Source: Zunongwangia sp. ESRF-bin46 (GTDB lineage: Bacteria > Bacteroidota > Bacteroidia > Flavobacteriales > Flavobacteriaceae). Taken from it: 64,000 nucleotides of DNA. Positions 1 through 8,006 of the stretch are shown one piece after another. Within the stretch, counting starts at the first letter, position 1, and each line of letters starts with the position of its first letter. The stretch spans positions 124,001 to 188,000 of the forward strand of contig NTLF01000014.1 in assembly GCA_002631855.1 (NCBI GenBank), written 5' to 3'. A program made the translations under genes and the position numbers. The notes under the pieces are model-generated. The model saw only the letters and a list, made by a program, of their open reading frames with translations. It did no database searches and had not been told where the DNA came from.

Positions 1-1892
1 AAAAATTCTGTGCGTGGCTAAAAGACGAAAAGAAAATACATTATACCGATACGACTATTCGTGATGCGCACCAATCATTGTTGGCAACACGTATGCGAAC
101 GTACGATATGCTAAAAGTAGCGGAAAGTTATGCTAAAAATCACCCAAACACCTTTAGTATTGAAATGTGGGGCGGCGCTACCTTCGATGTCTGTATGCGC
201 TTTTTAAACGAAAGTCCGTGGACGCGTTTACGGGAATTAAGGGAGCGCATGCCTAATATTCTATTCCAAATGTTACTTCGAGGCAGTAACGGCGTAGGCT
301 ACAAAGCCTATCCAGATAACTTAATTGAAAAGTTTGTAGAAAAATCGTGGGAAAACGGTGTGGATCTTTTCAGAATATTCGATTCCTTAAATTGGGTGAA
401 AGCGATGGAACCGAGCATTAACTATGTTCGAAACAAAACTGACGGAATTGCAGAAGCAGCCATAAGTTATACCGGAGATATTCTAGATCCTGATGAAAGC
501 AAATACACCCTAAAATACTATACACAACTAGCAAAAGACTTAGAAAATGCCGGTGCGCATATGATTGCCATTAAAGACATGGCCGGTTTATTGAAACCGT
601 ATGCCGCAACCGAATTGGTTTCAGCTTTAAAAGATACGGTGAACATCCCGTTGCATTTGCACACACACGATACTTCTTCAATCCAATCGGCTACTTATTT
701 AAAAGCCATTGAAGCGGGTGTAGATGTAGTTGATGTTGCATTGGGTGGTTTATCTGGTTTAACATCGCAGCCTAATTTTAACTCAGTAGTCGAAATGATG
801 AAACGCCACAAACGCGCTCACGATTATGATATTAAAAAGCTTAATGAATTTTCTAATTATTGGGAAGACACCCGCGAGGTATATTATCCGTTTGAGTCTG
901 GTCTAAAAGCAGGAACGGCCGAAGTGTATCAACACGAAATACCGGGTGGGCAGTATTCCAATTTACGTCCGCAAGCGGAAGCGCTAGGACTTGCTGATCG
1001 GTTCCACGAAGTGACCAAAATGTATGAGCAGGTAAATGATCTCTTCGGAAATTTGGTAAAAGTAACCCCAAGTAGTAAAGTGGTGGGCGATATGGCCATC
1101 TTTATGGTCACGAACGATTTAACGCCTGAAGATGTGATGCAACGCGGAAATGAAATCTCGTTCCCAGAGTCGGTTATCAATTTCTTTAAAGGTGATTTGG
1201 GGCAACCGTTAGGAGGTTTTCCAAAAGAGCTTCAAAAAATTATTTTAAGAAATGCTGACCCTTACACCGATAGGCCTAACGCACATTTGGAGCCTATTGA
1301 TTTTGATACAGAATATGCTGCGTTCCGTAAAAAATTTCAGAAAGGATTCAGTCGTCCTATTGAATTTGAAGACTTTCTATCCTACAGCTTATACCCACGT
1401 GTTTTTGAACAAGCACACGAAAAGTATAAACTCTATGGAAATTTAGCCATTCTTCCTACGAAAAATTTCTTCTACGGAATGAAACTGCGCGAAGAAGCTA
1501 TTATTGAACTGGAAGAAGGAAAAACAATCATCGTAAAACTGCTTTCAGTAGGAATACCGAATGATGAAGGAATACGGATTGTGTTCTTTTCGGTTAACGG
1601 TGAAAACCGCTTTGTGGAAATTAAAGACAAATCCATAAAAGTAGAAAAGGAAGTTCATATTCCAGCAGACCCAGAAGATGCTAACCAATACGGTGCACCA
1701 CTTCAAGGAATGTTGTATAAAATGCTCGTTAAAAAAGGACAAGAAATCGAGGAAAACGAACCCTTATTTGTTATTGAAGCGATGAAAATGGAAACTACCG
1801 TTACAGCCAACAAAGCTGGGAAAGTAAAATCCATCACATTAAAGCCAGGCACTATGTTAATGAAAGGTGATTTAGTGGTCACAGTTGATTAA
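1..1892 (+). CDS. pyc: Pyruvate carboxylase, C-terminal part (cut by window start)
   Basis: The gene is open to the left edge, with codons in frame from base 3. The visible part begins in the carboxyltransferase domain: a DTTIRDAHQSLLATR block is the classic pyruvate carboxylase active-site signature, with HLHTHDT metal-binding residues further on. The C-terminus is a biotinyl (BCCP) domain with an EAMKMET motif about 35 residues from the end, the biotinylated lysine being the first K. The enzyme carboxylates pyruvate to oxaloacetate in the cytoplasm to refill the TCA cycle. The biotin carboxylase half lies upstream, outside the window. The TTG at 78 inside the signature is not a real start. 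Identification is secure. Confidence 0.96.
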   Translation, partial: KFCAWLKDEKKIHYTDTTIRDAHQSLLATRMRTYDMLKVAESYAKNHPNTFSIEMWGGATFDVCMRFLNESPWTRLRELRERMPNILFQMLLRGSNGVGYKAYPDNLIEKFVEKSWENGVDLFRIFDSLNWVKAMEPSINYVRNKTDGIAEAAISYTGDILDPDESKYTLKYYTQLAKDLENAGAHMIAIKDMAGLLKPYAATELVSALKDTVNIPLHLHTHDTSSIQSATYLKAIEAGVDVVDVALGGLSGLTSQPNFNSVVEMMKRHKRAHDYDIKKLNEFSNYWEDTREVYYPFESGLKAGTAEVYQHEIPGGQYSNLRPQAEALGLADRFHEVTKMYEQVNDLFGNLVKVTPSSKVVGDMAIFMVTNDLTPEDVMQRGNEISFPESVINFFKGDLGQPLGGFPKELQKIILRNADPYTDRPNAHLEPIDFDTEYAAFRKKFQKGFSRPIEFEDFLSYSLYPRVFEQAHEKYKLYGNLAILPTKNFFYGMKLREEAIIELEEGKTIIVKLLSVGIPNDEGIRIVFFSVNGENRFVEIKDKSIKVEKEVHIPADPEDANQYGAPLQGMLYKMLVKKGQEIEENEPLFVIEAMKMETTVTANKAGKVKSITLKPGTMLMKGDLVVTVD

Positions 1893-1950
1893 TTTTTCTG
1901 AAACACTAAGTCATAGATTTTTAGAACCTAAAAAATTAAAACCTTGGGTG

Positions 1951-1980
1951 TTGTTTTTCAAATAAATAATAGTACATTTG
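1951..1980 (+). promoter_or_regulatory. Promoter of the rplM-rpsI operon
   Basis: A -33 TTG at 1951-1953 and a -7 TACATTTG at 1973-1980 are separated by 19 bp, matching the Bacteroidota sigma-A consensus (TTG / TAnnTTTG). Transcription should begin near 1986, giving a leader of about 65 nt before the GTG at 2053. Confidence 0.75.
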
Positions 1981-2014
1981 CACCCCGATTTATCCAAAAG
2001 AAGGAATGTTTAAC

Positions 2015-2038
2015 CTGTTAGTAGGTGAATGCTAACAG
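2015..2038 (+). promoter_or_regulatory. Leader hairpin before rplM
   Basis: CTGTTAG (2015-2021) and CTAACAG (2032-2038) form a perfect 7-bp stem with a 10-nt loop in the rplM leader. The hairpin ends 14 nt before the GTG start. It contains the in-frame ATG at 2029, which argues against that ATG as start. Autoregulatory leaders are known for L13 operons in other phyla; regulation here is inference. Confidence 0.5.
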
Positions 2039-2052
2039 AAAAATTATTAAAA

Positions 2053-2508
2053 GTGGATACACTAAGTTATAAAACAATTTCAGCAAACAGCGCTACTGTA
2101 AACAAAGAGTGGTTGCATGTTGATGCTGATGGACAAACGCTTGGCCGCATGGCCAGTAAAGTAGCAAAAATGCTACGTGGCAAGCACAAGCCTAATTTTA
2201 CTCCTCACGTAGATTGTGGAGACAACGTTGTTATTACCAATGCAAGCAAAATTGTATTGACTGGAAATAAGTGGACCGAAAAACAATACATTCGTCACAC
2301 AGGATATCCAGGTGGGCAACGTAGCTTAACTGCAGAAGAACTATACGGTAAGGATCCTGCGAGAGTAGTGGAAAAAGCTGTAAAAGGGATGTTGCCTAAA
2401 AATAAGTTAGGTGCAGAACTTTTCAGAAACCTTAAAGTATATGCAGGTGCTGAGCACGACCAAGAGGCACAAAAACCAAAAACCATTAACCTTAACGATA
2501 TCAAGTAA
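2053..2508 (+). CDS. rplM: 50S ribosomal protein L13
   Basis: L13 is an early-assembly protein of the large ribosomal subunit. The 151-residue product from the GTG at 2053 starts MDTLSYKTISAN, as Bacteroidota L13 proteins do. It contains the family core GQTLGRMASKVAKMLRGK, the HTGYPGG block and GMLPKNKLG. The longer reading from ATG 2029 would begin inside the leader hairpin and add eight residues not seen in the family. It overlaps rpsI by one base (TAATG), so the two are translationally coupled in the conserved L13-S9 operon. Confidence 0.95.
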   Translation: MDTLSYKTISANSATVNKEWLHVDADGQTLGRMASKVAKMLRGKHKPNFTPHVDCGDNVVITNASKIVLTGNKWTEKQYIRHTGYPGGQRSLTAEELYGKDPARVVEKAVKGMLPKNKLGAELFRNLKVYAGAEHDQEAQKPKTINLNDIK

Positions 2509-2894
2509 TGGAAGTTATTCACAAAATAGGAAGAAGAAAAACCGCTGTTGCGCGTGTGTACCTTTCTGATGGAAAAGGAAATATCACCATCAACAAACGT
2601 GATATGGAAAAGTACTTTACCACAGGTACATTACAATATAAAGTTAAACAAGCTCTTATGTTAACTGAAAACGACAAGAATTTTGACATTTCAGTAAACG
2701 TATTTGGAGGAGGAATCACTGGACAAGCTGAAGCTATCCGTTTGGCCTTATCTAGAGCTATGTGTGAGCTTAATGAAGAAAACAGAAGTATTTTAAAACC
2801 AGAAGGTTTATTAACCAGAGATCCAAGAATGGTTGAGCGTAAGAAATTCGGACAGAAGAAAGCGCGTAAGAAATTCCAATTCTCAAAACGTTAA
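2508..2894 (+). CDS. rpsI: 30S ribosomal protein S9
   Basis: The 128-residue product has the S9 hallmarks: an N-terminal IGRRKTAVARVYL, a central GGGITGQAEAIRLALSRAM block, and a basic tail ending in KKARKKFQFSKR whose last residues contact tRNA in the P site. The start ATG overlaps the rplM stop. It follows L13 as in nearly all bacteria. A hairpin immediately downstream probably ends or processes the transcript. Confidence 0.97.
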   Translation: MEVIHKIGRRKTAVARVYLSDGKGNITINKRDMEKYFTTGTLQYKVKQALMLTENDKNFDISVNVFGGGITGQAEAIRLALSRAMCELNEENRSILKPEGLLTRDPRMVERKKFGQKKARKKFQFSKR

Positions 2895-2901
2895 TACAAC
2901 C

Positions 2902-2923
2902 GTGCCATTGGTTTCAATGGCAC
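2902..2923 (+). terminator. Hairpin after rpsI
   Basis: GTGCCATTG (2902-2910) and CAATGGCAC (2915-2923) form a perfect 9-bp stem with a 4-nt loop directly after rpsI. No strong T-tract follows, so it may be a weak terminator, a processing site or the start of the rpsB leader. Confidence 0.5.
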
Positions 2924-2982
2924 ATCAGTTCATATTATATTTATTATTTAACAAGCTGTTATTCCGTATGTCGCGGAAGTTA

Positions 2983-3014
2983 GTTTAGCATCTAAACCAA
3001 GTCCTAGTACAGGA
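2983..3014 (+). promoter_or_regulatory. Structured leader upstream of rpsB
   Basis: Two small stems lie in the 160-bp gap before rpsB: GTTTAG (2983-2988) with CTAAAC (2992-2997), and TCCT (3002-3005) with AGGA (3011-3014). The gap is long for two adjacent ribosomal genes and GC-richer than typical spacers here, as expected for an S2-type autoregulatory leader. No direct evidence of regulation. Confidence 0.35.
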
Positions 3015-3052
3015 AAGGTTGCTATCTAAACAGGAACGTAAACTAAAACAAA

Positions 3053-3955
3053 ATGGCAGACAACAAAGAAGTTAAGTCGTTACTTGACGCAGGTGTACAC
3101 TTTGGTCACCTAACCCGTAAATGGAACCCGAACATGGCACCATATATCTATATGGAGCGTAACGGGATTCACATTATCAACCTTTACAAAACAGCTGCAA
3201 AACTTGATGAAGCTAACGAAGCTTTAAAGAAAATTGCAGCCAGCGGAAGAAAAATTCTTTTCGTAGCTACTAAAAAGCAAGCTAAAGACATCGTTTCAGA
3301 AAAAGCGAGCGAAGCTAAAATGCCATACATTACCGAGCGTTGGCCTGGTGGTATGCTTACCAACTTCGTAACCATTAGAAGAGCCGTTAAAAAAATGGCA
3401 TCTATTGATCGTATGAAGCAAGATGGAACTTTCAACACGCTTTCTAAAAAAGAACGTTTACAAGTAGACCGTCTTCGTGCTAAGCTTGAGAAAAACTTAG
3501 GTTCTATTAGCGATATGAGCCGTCTTCCAGGAGCGTTGTTCATTGTAGACACTACTCGTGAGCACATTGCTGTAAAAGAAGCTCAAAAATTAAACATTCC
3601 AATTTTTGCAATGGTGGATACCAACAGTGATCCACGTGAGATTGATTATGCTATTCCATCGAATGATGATGCATCTAAATCTATTGAAAAGATTGTTGGT
3701 AAAGTTTCTGAAGCGGTAATTGAAGGTCTTGCAGAGCGCAAAGCTGGAAAAGAAAAGAGCGAAGAAGAAAAAGCAGCTAAGAAAGCCAAAAAAGAAGCAA
3801 AGAAAGAAAAAGAGGCTAAAGAAAAGAAAGCTGATAAAAAAGAGGTTCCTTCTAAAGACAAAGAAGACAAAAAAGCAATGAAAGAGGCTAAAAAGCCTGT
3901 GAAATTGGAGTCTAAAGAAGAAACTTTAGAGAAAGCAACAAAAGAAGAAGAATAA
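3053..3955 (+). CDS. rpsB: 30S ribosomal protein S2 with Lys/Glu-rich tail
   Basis: S2 of the small ribosomal subunit, with the family motifs LLDAGVHFGHLTRKWNP near the N-terminus, ERWPGGMLTNF and the DTNSDP block. The product is 300 residues, about 50 more than ordinary S2. The extra part, roughly residues 225-300, is a low-complexity tail of Lys, Glu and Ala that should be a charged helix or disordered. It precedes tsf as in most bacteria, separated by a terminator-like hairpin. Confidence 0.96.
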   Translation: MADNKEVKSLLDAGVHFGHLTRKWNPNMAPYIYMERNGIHIINLYKTAAKLDEANEALKKIAASGRKILFVATKKQAKDIVSEKASEAKMPYITERWPGGMLTNFVTIRRAVKKMASIDRMKQDGTFNTLSKKERLQVDRLRAKLEKNLGSISDMSRLPGALFIVDTTREHIAVKEAQKLNIPIFAMVDTNSDPREIDYAIPSNDDASKSIEKIVGKVSEAVIEGLAERKAGKEKSEEEKAAKKAKKEAKKEKEAKEKKADKKEVPSKDKEDKKAMKEAKKPVKLESKEETLEKATKEEE

Positions 3956-3980
3956 AATAACCCATTGTTAATACAAATTT

Positions 3981-4027
3981 GCCGTTTGGTTATTTTCTTT
4001 GCTGAAAATCAATTAAACGGCTTTTTT
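3981..4027 (+). terminator. Terminator-like hairpin between rpsB and tsf
   Basis: GCCGTTT (3981-3987) and AAACGGC (4015-4021) form a 7-bp stem with a 27-nt loop, followed by TTTTTT. It would partly terminate transcription and lower tsf relative to rpsB by read-through. Confidence 0.55.
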
Positions 4028-4053
4028 ACTAATACATTAAAAACGTTATAAAG

Positions 4054-4875
4054 ATGGCTAAAATAACCGCCGCAGAAGTAAATAAATTAAGAAAAGCAAC
4101 CGGTGCTGGTATGATGGACTGTAAAAAGGCATTAGTAGAGGCAGATGGTGATTTTGACAAAGCAATTGAAATCCTTCGTAAAAAAGGACAGAAAATTGCT
4201 GCAAAAAGAGCTGACCGTGACTCAAGCGAAGGTGCTGTAATTGCTAAAGTAAACAGCGATAATAGTAGAGGTGTAATTGTGTCTCTTAACTGTGAGACTG
4301 ACTTTGTTGCTAAAAACGATGATTTCGTAAAATTAGCAAACGATTTTGCTGAGTTAGCTTTAAACACTTCATCTAAAGATGAATTTTTAGCTGCAGATTA
4401 CAACGGAATAACCGTTCAAGAAAAATTGACAGAGCAAACTGGTGTAATTGGTGAGAAAATCGAGATTGGTGCATATAAAACATTAGAAGCTCCATTTGTA
4501 GGCTCTTACATTCACGCTGGTAACAAGATTGCTGTTTTAACAGGTCTTTCTAAAAATGCTGATGGCGCGGAAGAAGTTGCTAAAGATGTTTCTATGCAAG
4601 CTGCAGCAATGAACCCAGTTGCTTTAAACGAAGAAGGTGTTGATCAATCTACGATTGATAAAGAAATCGAGATTGCTAAAGATCAATTACGTCAAGAAGG
4701 CAAGCCAGAAGAAATGTTAGACAACATTGCTAAAGGAAAAATTAAGCGTTTCTTTAAGGATAACACTTTAGTAAACCAAGCGTTTATTAAGGACAGCAAA
4801 CAAAGCGTTGCACAATATGTAAAAACATTGGGTGATGTAGAGGTTATAGCTTTTGAACGTGTTTCTTTAGACTAA
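4054..4875 (+). CDS. tsf: Elongation factor Ts
   Basis: EF-Ts exchanges GDP for GTP on EF-Tu. The 273-residue product has the N-terminal UBA-like helix bundle (VNKLRKATGAGMMDCKKAL), the TDFVAKNDDF signature that contacts EF-Tu, and the two-subdomain core ending in VAQYVKTLGDVEV. The length is normal. It follows rpsB after 98 bp and is closed by a strong terminator. Confidence 0.97.
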   Translation: MAKITAAEVNKLRKATGAGMMDCKKALVEADGDFDKAIEILRKKGQKIAAKRADRDSSEGAVIAKVNSDNSRGVIVSLNCETDFVAKNDDFVKLANDFAELALNTSSKDEFLAADYNGITVQEKLTEQTGVIGEKIEIGAYKTLEAPFVGSYIHAGNKIAVLTGLSKNADGAEEVAKDVSMQAAAMNPVALNEEGVDQSTIDKEIEIAKDQLRQEGKPEEMLDNIAKGKIKRFFKDNTLVNQAFIKDSKQSVAQYVKTLGDVEVIAFERVSLD

Positions 4876-4899
4876 GCAAAGACACAAAACAATTAAAAA

Positions 4900-4934
4900 G
4901 AGGTTTCAGCGAACAGTTGAAACCTCTTTTTTTT
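4900..4934 (+). terminator. Rho-independent terminator after tsf
   Basis: GAGGTTTCA (4900-4908) pairs with TGAAACCTC (4918-4926) and is followed by eight T. The A-rich left flank lets it also serve the convergent peptidase gene on the minus strand. Confidence 0.9.
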
Positions 4935-4948
4935 ATATTAACCAAACA

Positions 4949-6331
4949 TTACTTCTTCACAATCTTTCTAGAAACAGTTTTTCCTTCCGAAGTAATAAAA
5001 GCTAAATACAACCCGCTTTTTAATGCTTCGGTGTTGATTTCTATTTTTCTTTCTCCTGAAATTTGCTGCAAAACGTTTCTGCCCAACATATCATATATTT
5101 CAACTTTATCCACAATAGCATCGCTTTCAATAAAAACGCTTTCTGAAGCAGGGTTTGGATAGATACTAAAAATTTCAGCAGCAGCATTTTCAATTCCTAA
5201 ACTAGTATTTATACCAAAAATAGTTTCATACATACTTCCGTAAAATTCCGCCGTTATAGTATAAACACCATCTTGCCATGTATTATCTGTAGGGAAAATC
5301 CATTCTGCATAGGCTCCCGTATAATTAGGCCAAGGTGAAGTAAAGTCATAATCGTATAAGACAGAACCATCTGGTTTGGTCACCGTTATATGAGTGTTGT
5401 CATCTGTGCTTATATCTCTAAAGAATATTCGAAAAACTACCTCTTCTCCGGGTTCAAAATTCAACTCTTCATAGGTCTTTTCCACTACCCCACACTCTGC
5501 ATCAAAATTTGGCGAGTTGTGAGTTGAAATGTGATTAATTTCAGGCACATAATAATTGGGTTGTTCTGCCCACCAGCTAGAAGGGTTCATATCATTACAA
5601 GGTCCTTCATAAGGATCAATTAAATTATCATTGGCATCATACACTTCAAAATGCAAATGCGGAATAGTACTACTTCCCGAACTTCCTGCAGCTCCCAGAT
5701 ACTCTCCTGCTTCAACAGTATCTCCAACTTCTTTTGTTGTAATGGCTCCATCTTTAAAATGCCAATACCAAGCTTGTGAGCCATCACTATGCTCAATGAT
5801 AATCCCGTTCCAATTTGGATTCCCATTATTATCACAGTTTAAATCAAAATTGCCATCCCGTTTGTCGATAATGGTTCCTGGTGCAGCCGCTATCACTTCC
5901 ATGATTTCTTCTTGCATACGCTTCCAAGGATAGGGCCATAGTACATAGTCGGTACCCTCATGGTTGCCAGTTGTCCAATCGTAAGTTCGTTCGTTACATT
6001 CATAATCTAACAAGCTTCCATTAGGGGTTAAATCGTGATCTACTTGATTGTTAATTATATAGTAACCATATTCATCAAACTCAGCTTTAGCCCTAATTGG
6101 TAACACAAATAAAGGCGAACCGCCCCTGTTTTGAAAAGCTTGGGAGTTTTTTGCCAAGATTTGCTGTTTGTTTTCCGCAATCGTTTTGCGCACGGCTTGC
6201 CTATCGGCGTCTGTTATACATTCGGTCTTTTCAAATTCCGCTGGGGTAAAATTACTGGGCTGCATTAAGTTTACTTGTGCTAAGGTACCTATGCCAATAA
6301 GGCAAAAGAAAACGAGTAGTTGATTTTTCAT
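4949..6331 (-). CDS. Secreted M23 family metallopeptidase with type IX sorting domain
   Basis: A 460-residue exported protein with an N-terminal signal peptide (MKNQLLVFFCLIGIGTLAQ). The middle part is an M23 (LytM/lysostaphin-like) zinc endopeptidase domain: HEGTD supplies the first zinc ligands, WYWHFKDG and HLHFEVYD the later histidines. This family cuts peptidoglycan cross-bridges or other peptides. A probable beta-sandwich domain follows. The last ~80 residues are a type A T9SS sorting domain (SIYPNPASESVFIES, ending SRKIVKK), so the protein should cross the outer membrane by the type IX system. It stands alone, convergent with tsf. Confidence 0.88.
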   Translation of the reverse strand: MKNQLLVFFCLIGIGTLAQVNLMQPSNFTPAEFEKTECITDADRQAVRKTIAENKQQILAKNSQAFQNRGGSPLFVLPIRAKAEFDEYGYYIINNQVDHDLTPNGSLLDYECNERTYDWTTGNHEGTDYVLWPYPWKRMQEEIMEVIAAAPGTIIDKRDGNFDLNCDNNGNPNWNGIIIEHSDGSQAWYWHFKDGAITTKEVGDTVEAGEYLGAAGSSGSSTIPHLHFEVYDANDNLIDPYEGPCNDMNPSSWWAEQPNYYVPEINHISTHNSPNFDAECGVVEKTYEELNFEPGEEVVFRIFFRDISTDDNTHITVTKPDGSVLYDYDFTSPWPNYTGAYAEWIFPTDNTWQDGVYTITAEFYGSMYETIFGINTSLGIENAAAEIFSIYPNPASESVFIESDAIVDKVEIYDMLGRNVLQQISGERKIEINTEALKSGLYLAFITSEGKTVSRKIVKK

Positions 6332-6592
6332 AATAAGGAAATTTTAGTCGTTAATTATATATGTACTTGTTCATCGAAAAAATTATAAAATGTCATCATA
6401 AATTTTATTTTATTTGATTGATTGCAACACATCAAGCCTTTTCAATTTTTACAACAGCATACAATATTTTTCATTATTTTTGCTCCATAAATTACCTCGG
6501 GGGCAAGCCTACGAGATATTTATAAGAAAATTTTTTGGTTTCGAGACAAATCTCGGATCTTTCAAATCTCGATTATCGAGTAAAACACCACT
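6332..6592. promoter_or_regulatory. Intergenic region with pyrH promoter and paired leader hairpins
   Basis: A perfect -7 element TATTTTTG at 6475-6482 would start pyrH transcription near 6489. The ~100-nt leader contains CGAGA (6542-6546), TCTCG (6551-6555), TCTCG (6567-6571) and CGAG (6577-6580), which can pair in two mutually exclusive ways just before the ATG at 6593. No gene is credible in this stretch. Confidence 0.45.
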
Positions 6593-7300
6593 ATGCAATA
6601 CAAAAGAATCCTTTTAAAATTATCGGGCGAGGCCTTGATGGGAAAACGTCAATACGGAATAGACCCAGATAGATTGAAAGAATATGCTGAAGAGATAAAA
6701 GAAATAACAAACAAAGGAGTAGAAGTTGCCATTGTTATTGGCGGTGGAAACATTTTTAGAGGTGTTGCCGGTGCCAGCCGCGGGATGGATCGCGTACAAG
6801 GTGACCATATGGGTATGTTAGCTACGGTTATAAATGGCTTAGCGTTGCAAAGCGCATTAGAAGATGAAGAGGTTCCTACCCGATTGCAAAGTGCCATTAA
6901 AATTAACGAAGTAGCAGAGCCTTTTATACGCAGGAAAGCCATTAGGCATCTAGAAAAAGGCCGTGTAGTTATTTTTGGTGGTGGTACTGGAAATCCTTAT
7001 TTTACAACAGACAGCGCAGCTGTATTAAGGGCTATTGAAATACACGCAGATGTAATTTTAAAGGGAACGCGAGTAGATGGTATTTACACCAGCGATCCTG
7101 AAAAGGACAAAGCTGCAGAAAAATATGATTATATTACCTTTGAAGATGTTTTGAAAAAAGGCCTAAAAGTTATGGATACCACAGCTTTTACCCTTAGCCA
7201 AGAAAATAAATTACCTATTATTGTCTTTGACATGAATACAAAAGGCAATTTACTGAAAGTAGTTTCTGGTGAAAAAATTGGGACTAAAGTAAATTTATAA
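6593..7300 (+). CDS. pyrH: UMP kinase
   Basis: Cytoplasmic enzyme that phosphorylates UMP to UDP in pyrimidine nucleotide synthesis. The 235-residue product has the amino-acid-kinase fold motifs [20 protein letters not shown], the [15 protein letters not shown] phosphate/UMP-binding block, and [13 protein letters not shown]. Length and motifs are typical of hexameric bacterial UMP kinases. It is followed by frr as in many bacteria, and the long leader may carry regulation. Confidence 0.97.
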   Translation: MQYKRILLKLSGEALMGKRQYGIDPDRLKEYAEEIKEITNKGVEVAIVIGGGNIFRGVAGASRGMDRVQGDHMGMLATVINGLALQSALEDEEVPTRLQSAIKINEVAEPFIRRKAIRHLEKGRVVIFGGGTGNPYFTTDSAAVLRAIEIHADVILKGTRVDGIYTSDPEKDKAAEKYDYITFEDVLKKGLKVMDTTAFTLSQENKLPIIVFDMNTKGNLLKVVSGEKIGTKVNL

Positions 7301-7313
7301 AATCAAACAATTT

Positions 7314-7339
7314 GCCAGTTATTCTCTGGCTTGATTTTT
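7314..7339 (+). terminator. Weak hairpin between pyrH and frr
   Basis: GCCAG (7314-7318) and CTGGC (7326-7330), followed by TTGATTTTT. It is a short stem that could act as an attenuator between the two genes. Confidence 0.3.
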
Positions 7340-7363
7340 GAAAAACACTTAAAAAAATTAAAA

Positions 7364-7918
7364 ATGGAAGACGAAATTGAATTTTTGATAGACGGCACCC
7401 GCGAAGCAATGGACAAAGCTGTTAATCACCTTGAGAAACAATTGGCAAACATACGTGCCGGCAAAGCCTCTCCTTCTATGGTAAGTGGTGTAATGGTAGA
7501 TTACTACGGTAGTCCTACCCCACTTAACCAAGTTGCCAATGTAAATACCCCAGACGGGATGACCATTTCCATCCAGCCTTGGGAAAAGTCATTAATTCCT
7601 GAAATTGAAAAAGGGATACAGGTCGCCAATCTTGGGTTCAACCCTCAAAATAATGGAGAAAGTGTTATTATCAATGTTCCGCCATTAACCGAAGAACGCC
7701 GTAAAGATTTGGCAAAACAAGCAAAAGCTGAAGCTGAAGAAGCAAAAGTTGTGGTTCGTAACGACCGTAAAAATGCAAATAACGACCTTAAAAAATTGGA
7801 TATTTCAGAAGACTTACAAAAAAATCTAGAAAATGATATCCAGGAAATGACTGATAATCATATTGCTAAAATTGATCAGATTTTTGAGAAAAAAGAGAAA
7901 GAAATTATGACGGTTTAA
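7364..7918 (+). CDS. frr: Ribosome recycling factor
   Basis: RRF splits post-termination ribosomes together with EF-G. Starting at ATG 7364 gives 184 residues, the usual family length. The upstream in-frame TTG at 7331 lies in the pyrH-frr hairpin and would add a non-conserved extension. Family motifs include IRAGKASPSMV, the VDYYGSPTPLNQVANV block and VPPLTEERRKDL followed by the long coiled-coil arm. Confidence 0.96.
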   Translation: MEDEIEFLIDGTREAMDKAVNHLEKQLANIRAGKASPSMVSGVMVDYYGSPTPLNQVANVNTPDGMTISIQPWEKSLIPEIEKGIQVANLGFNPQNNGESVIINVPPLTEERRKDLAKQAKAEAEEAKVVVRNDRKNANNDLKKLDISEDLQKNLENDIQEMTDNHIAKIDQIFEKKEKEIMTV

Positions 7919-7947
7919 CGAATGGTTTCGTTAAACAAAACAAAAAC

Positions 7948-7974
7948 AAGCGGCTTCTATGCCGCTTTCTTTAT
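7948..7974 (+). terminator. Terminator after frr
   Basis: AAGCGGC (7948-7954) and GCCGCTT (7961-7967) with a 6-nt loop, followed by TCTTTAT. Confidence 0.7.
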
Positions 7975-8006
7975 ACTTTTAAAGAATTAAACTTCGGATT
8001 CCCTGT

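Noticed and set aside
1918-1940. TTTTTAG/CTAAAAA inverted repeat after pyruvate carboxylase as a terminator
   Set aside because: The stem is made only of A-T pairs apart from one G-C, with no separate T-run; too weak to call.
6414-6617. A 67-codon frame upstream of pyrH
   Set aside because: It spans the pyrH promoter and leader hairpins and overlaps the start of pyrH in another frame; no family resemblance.
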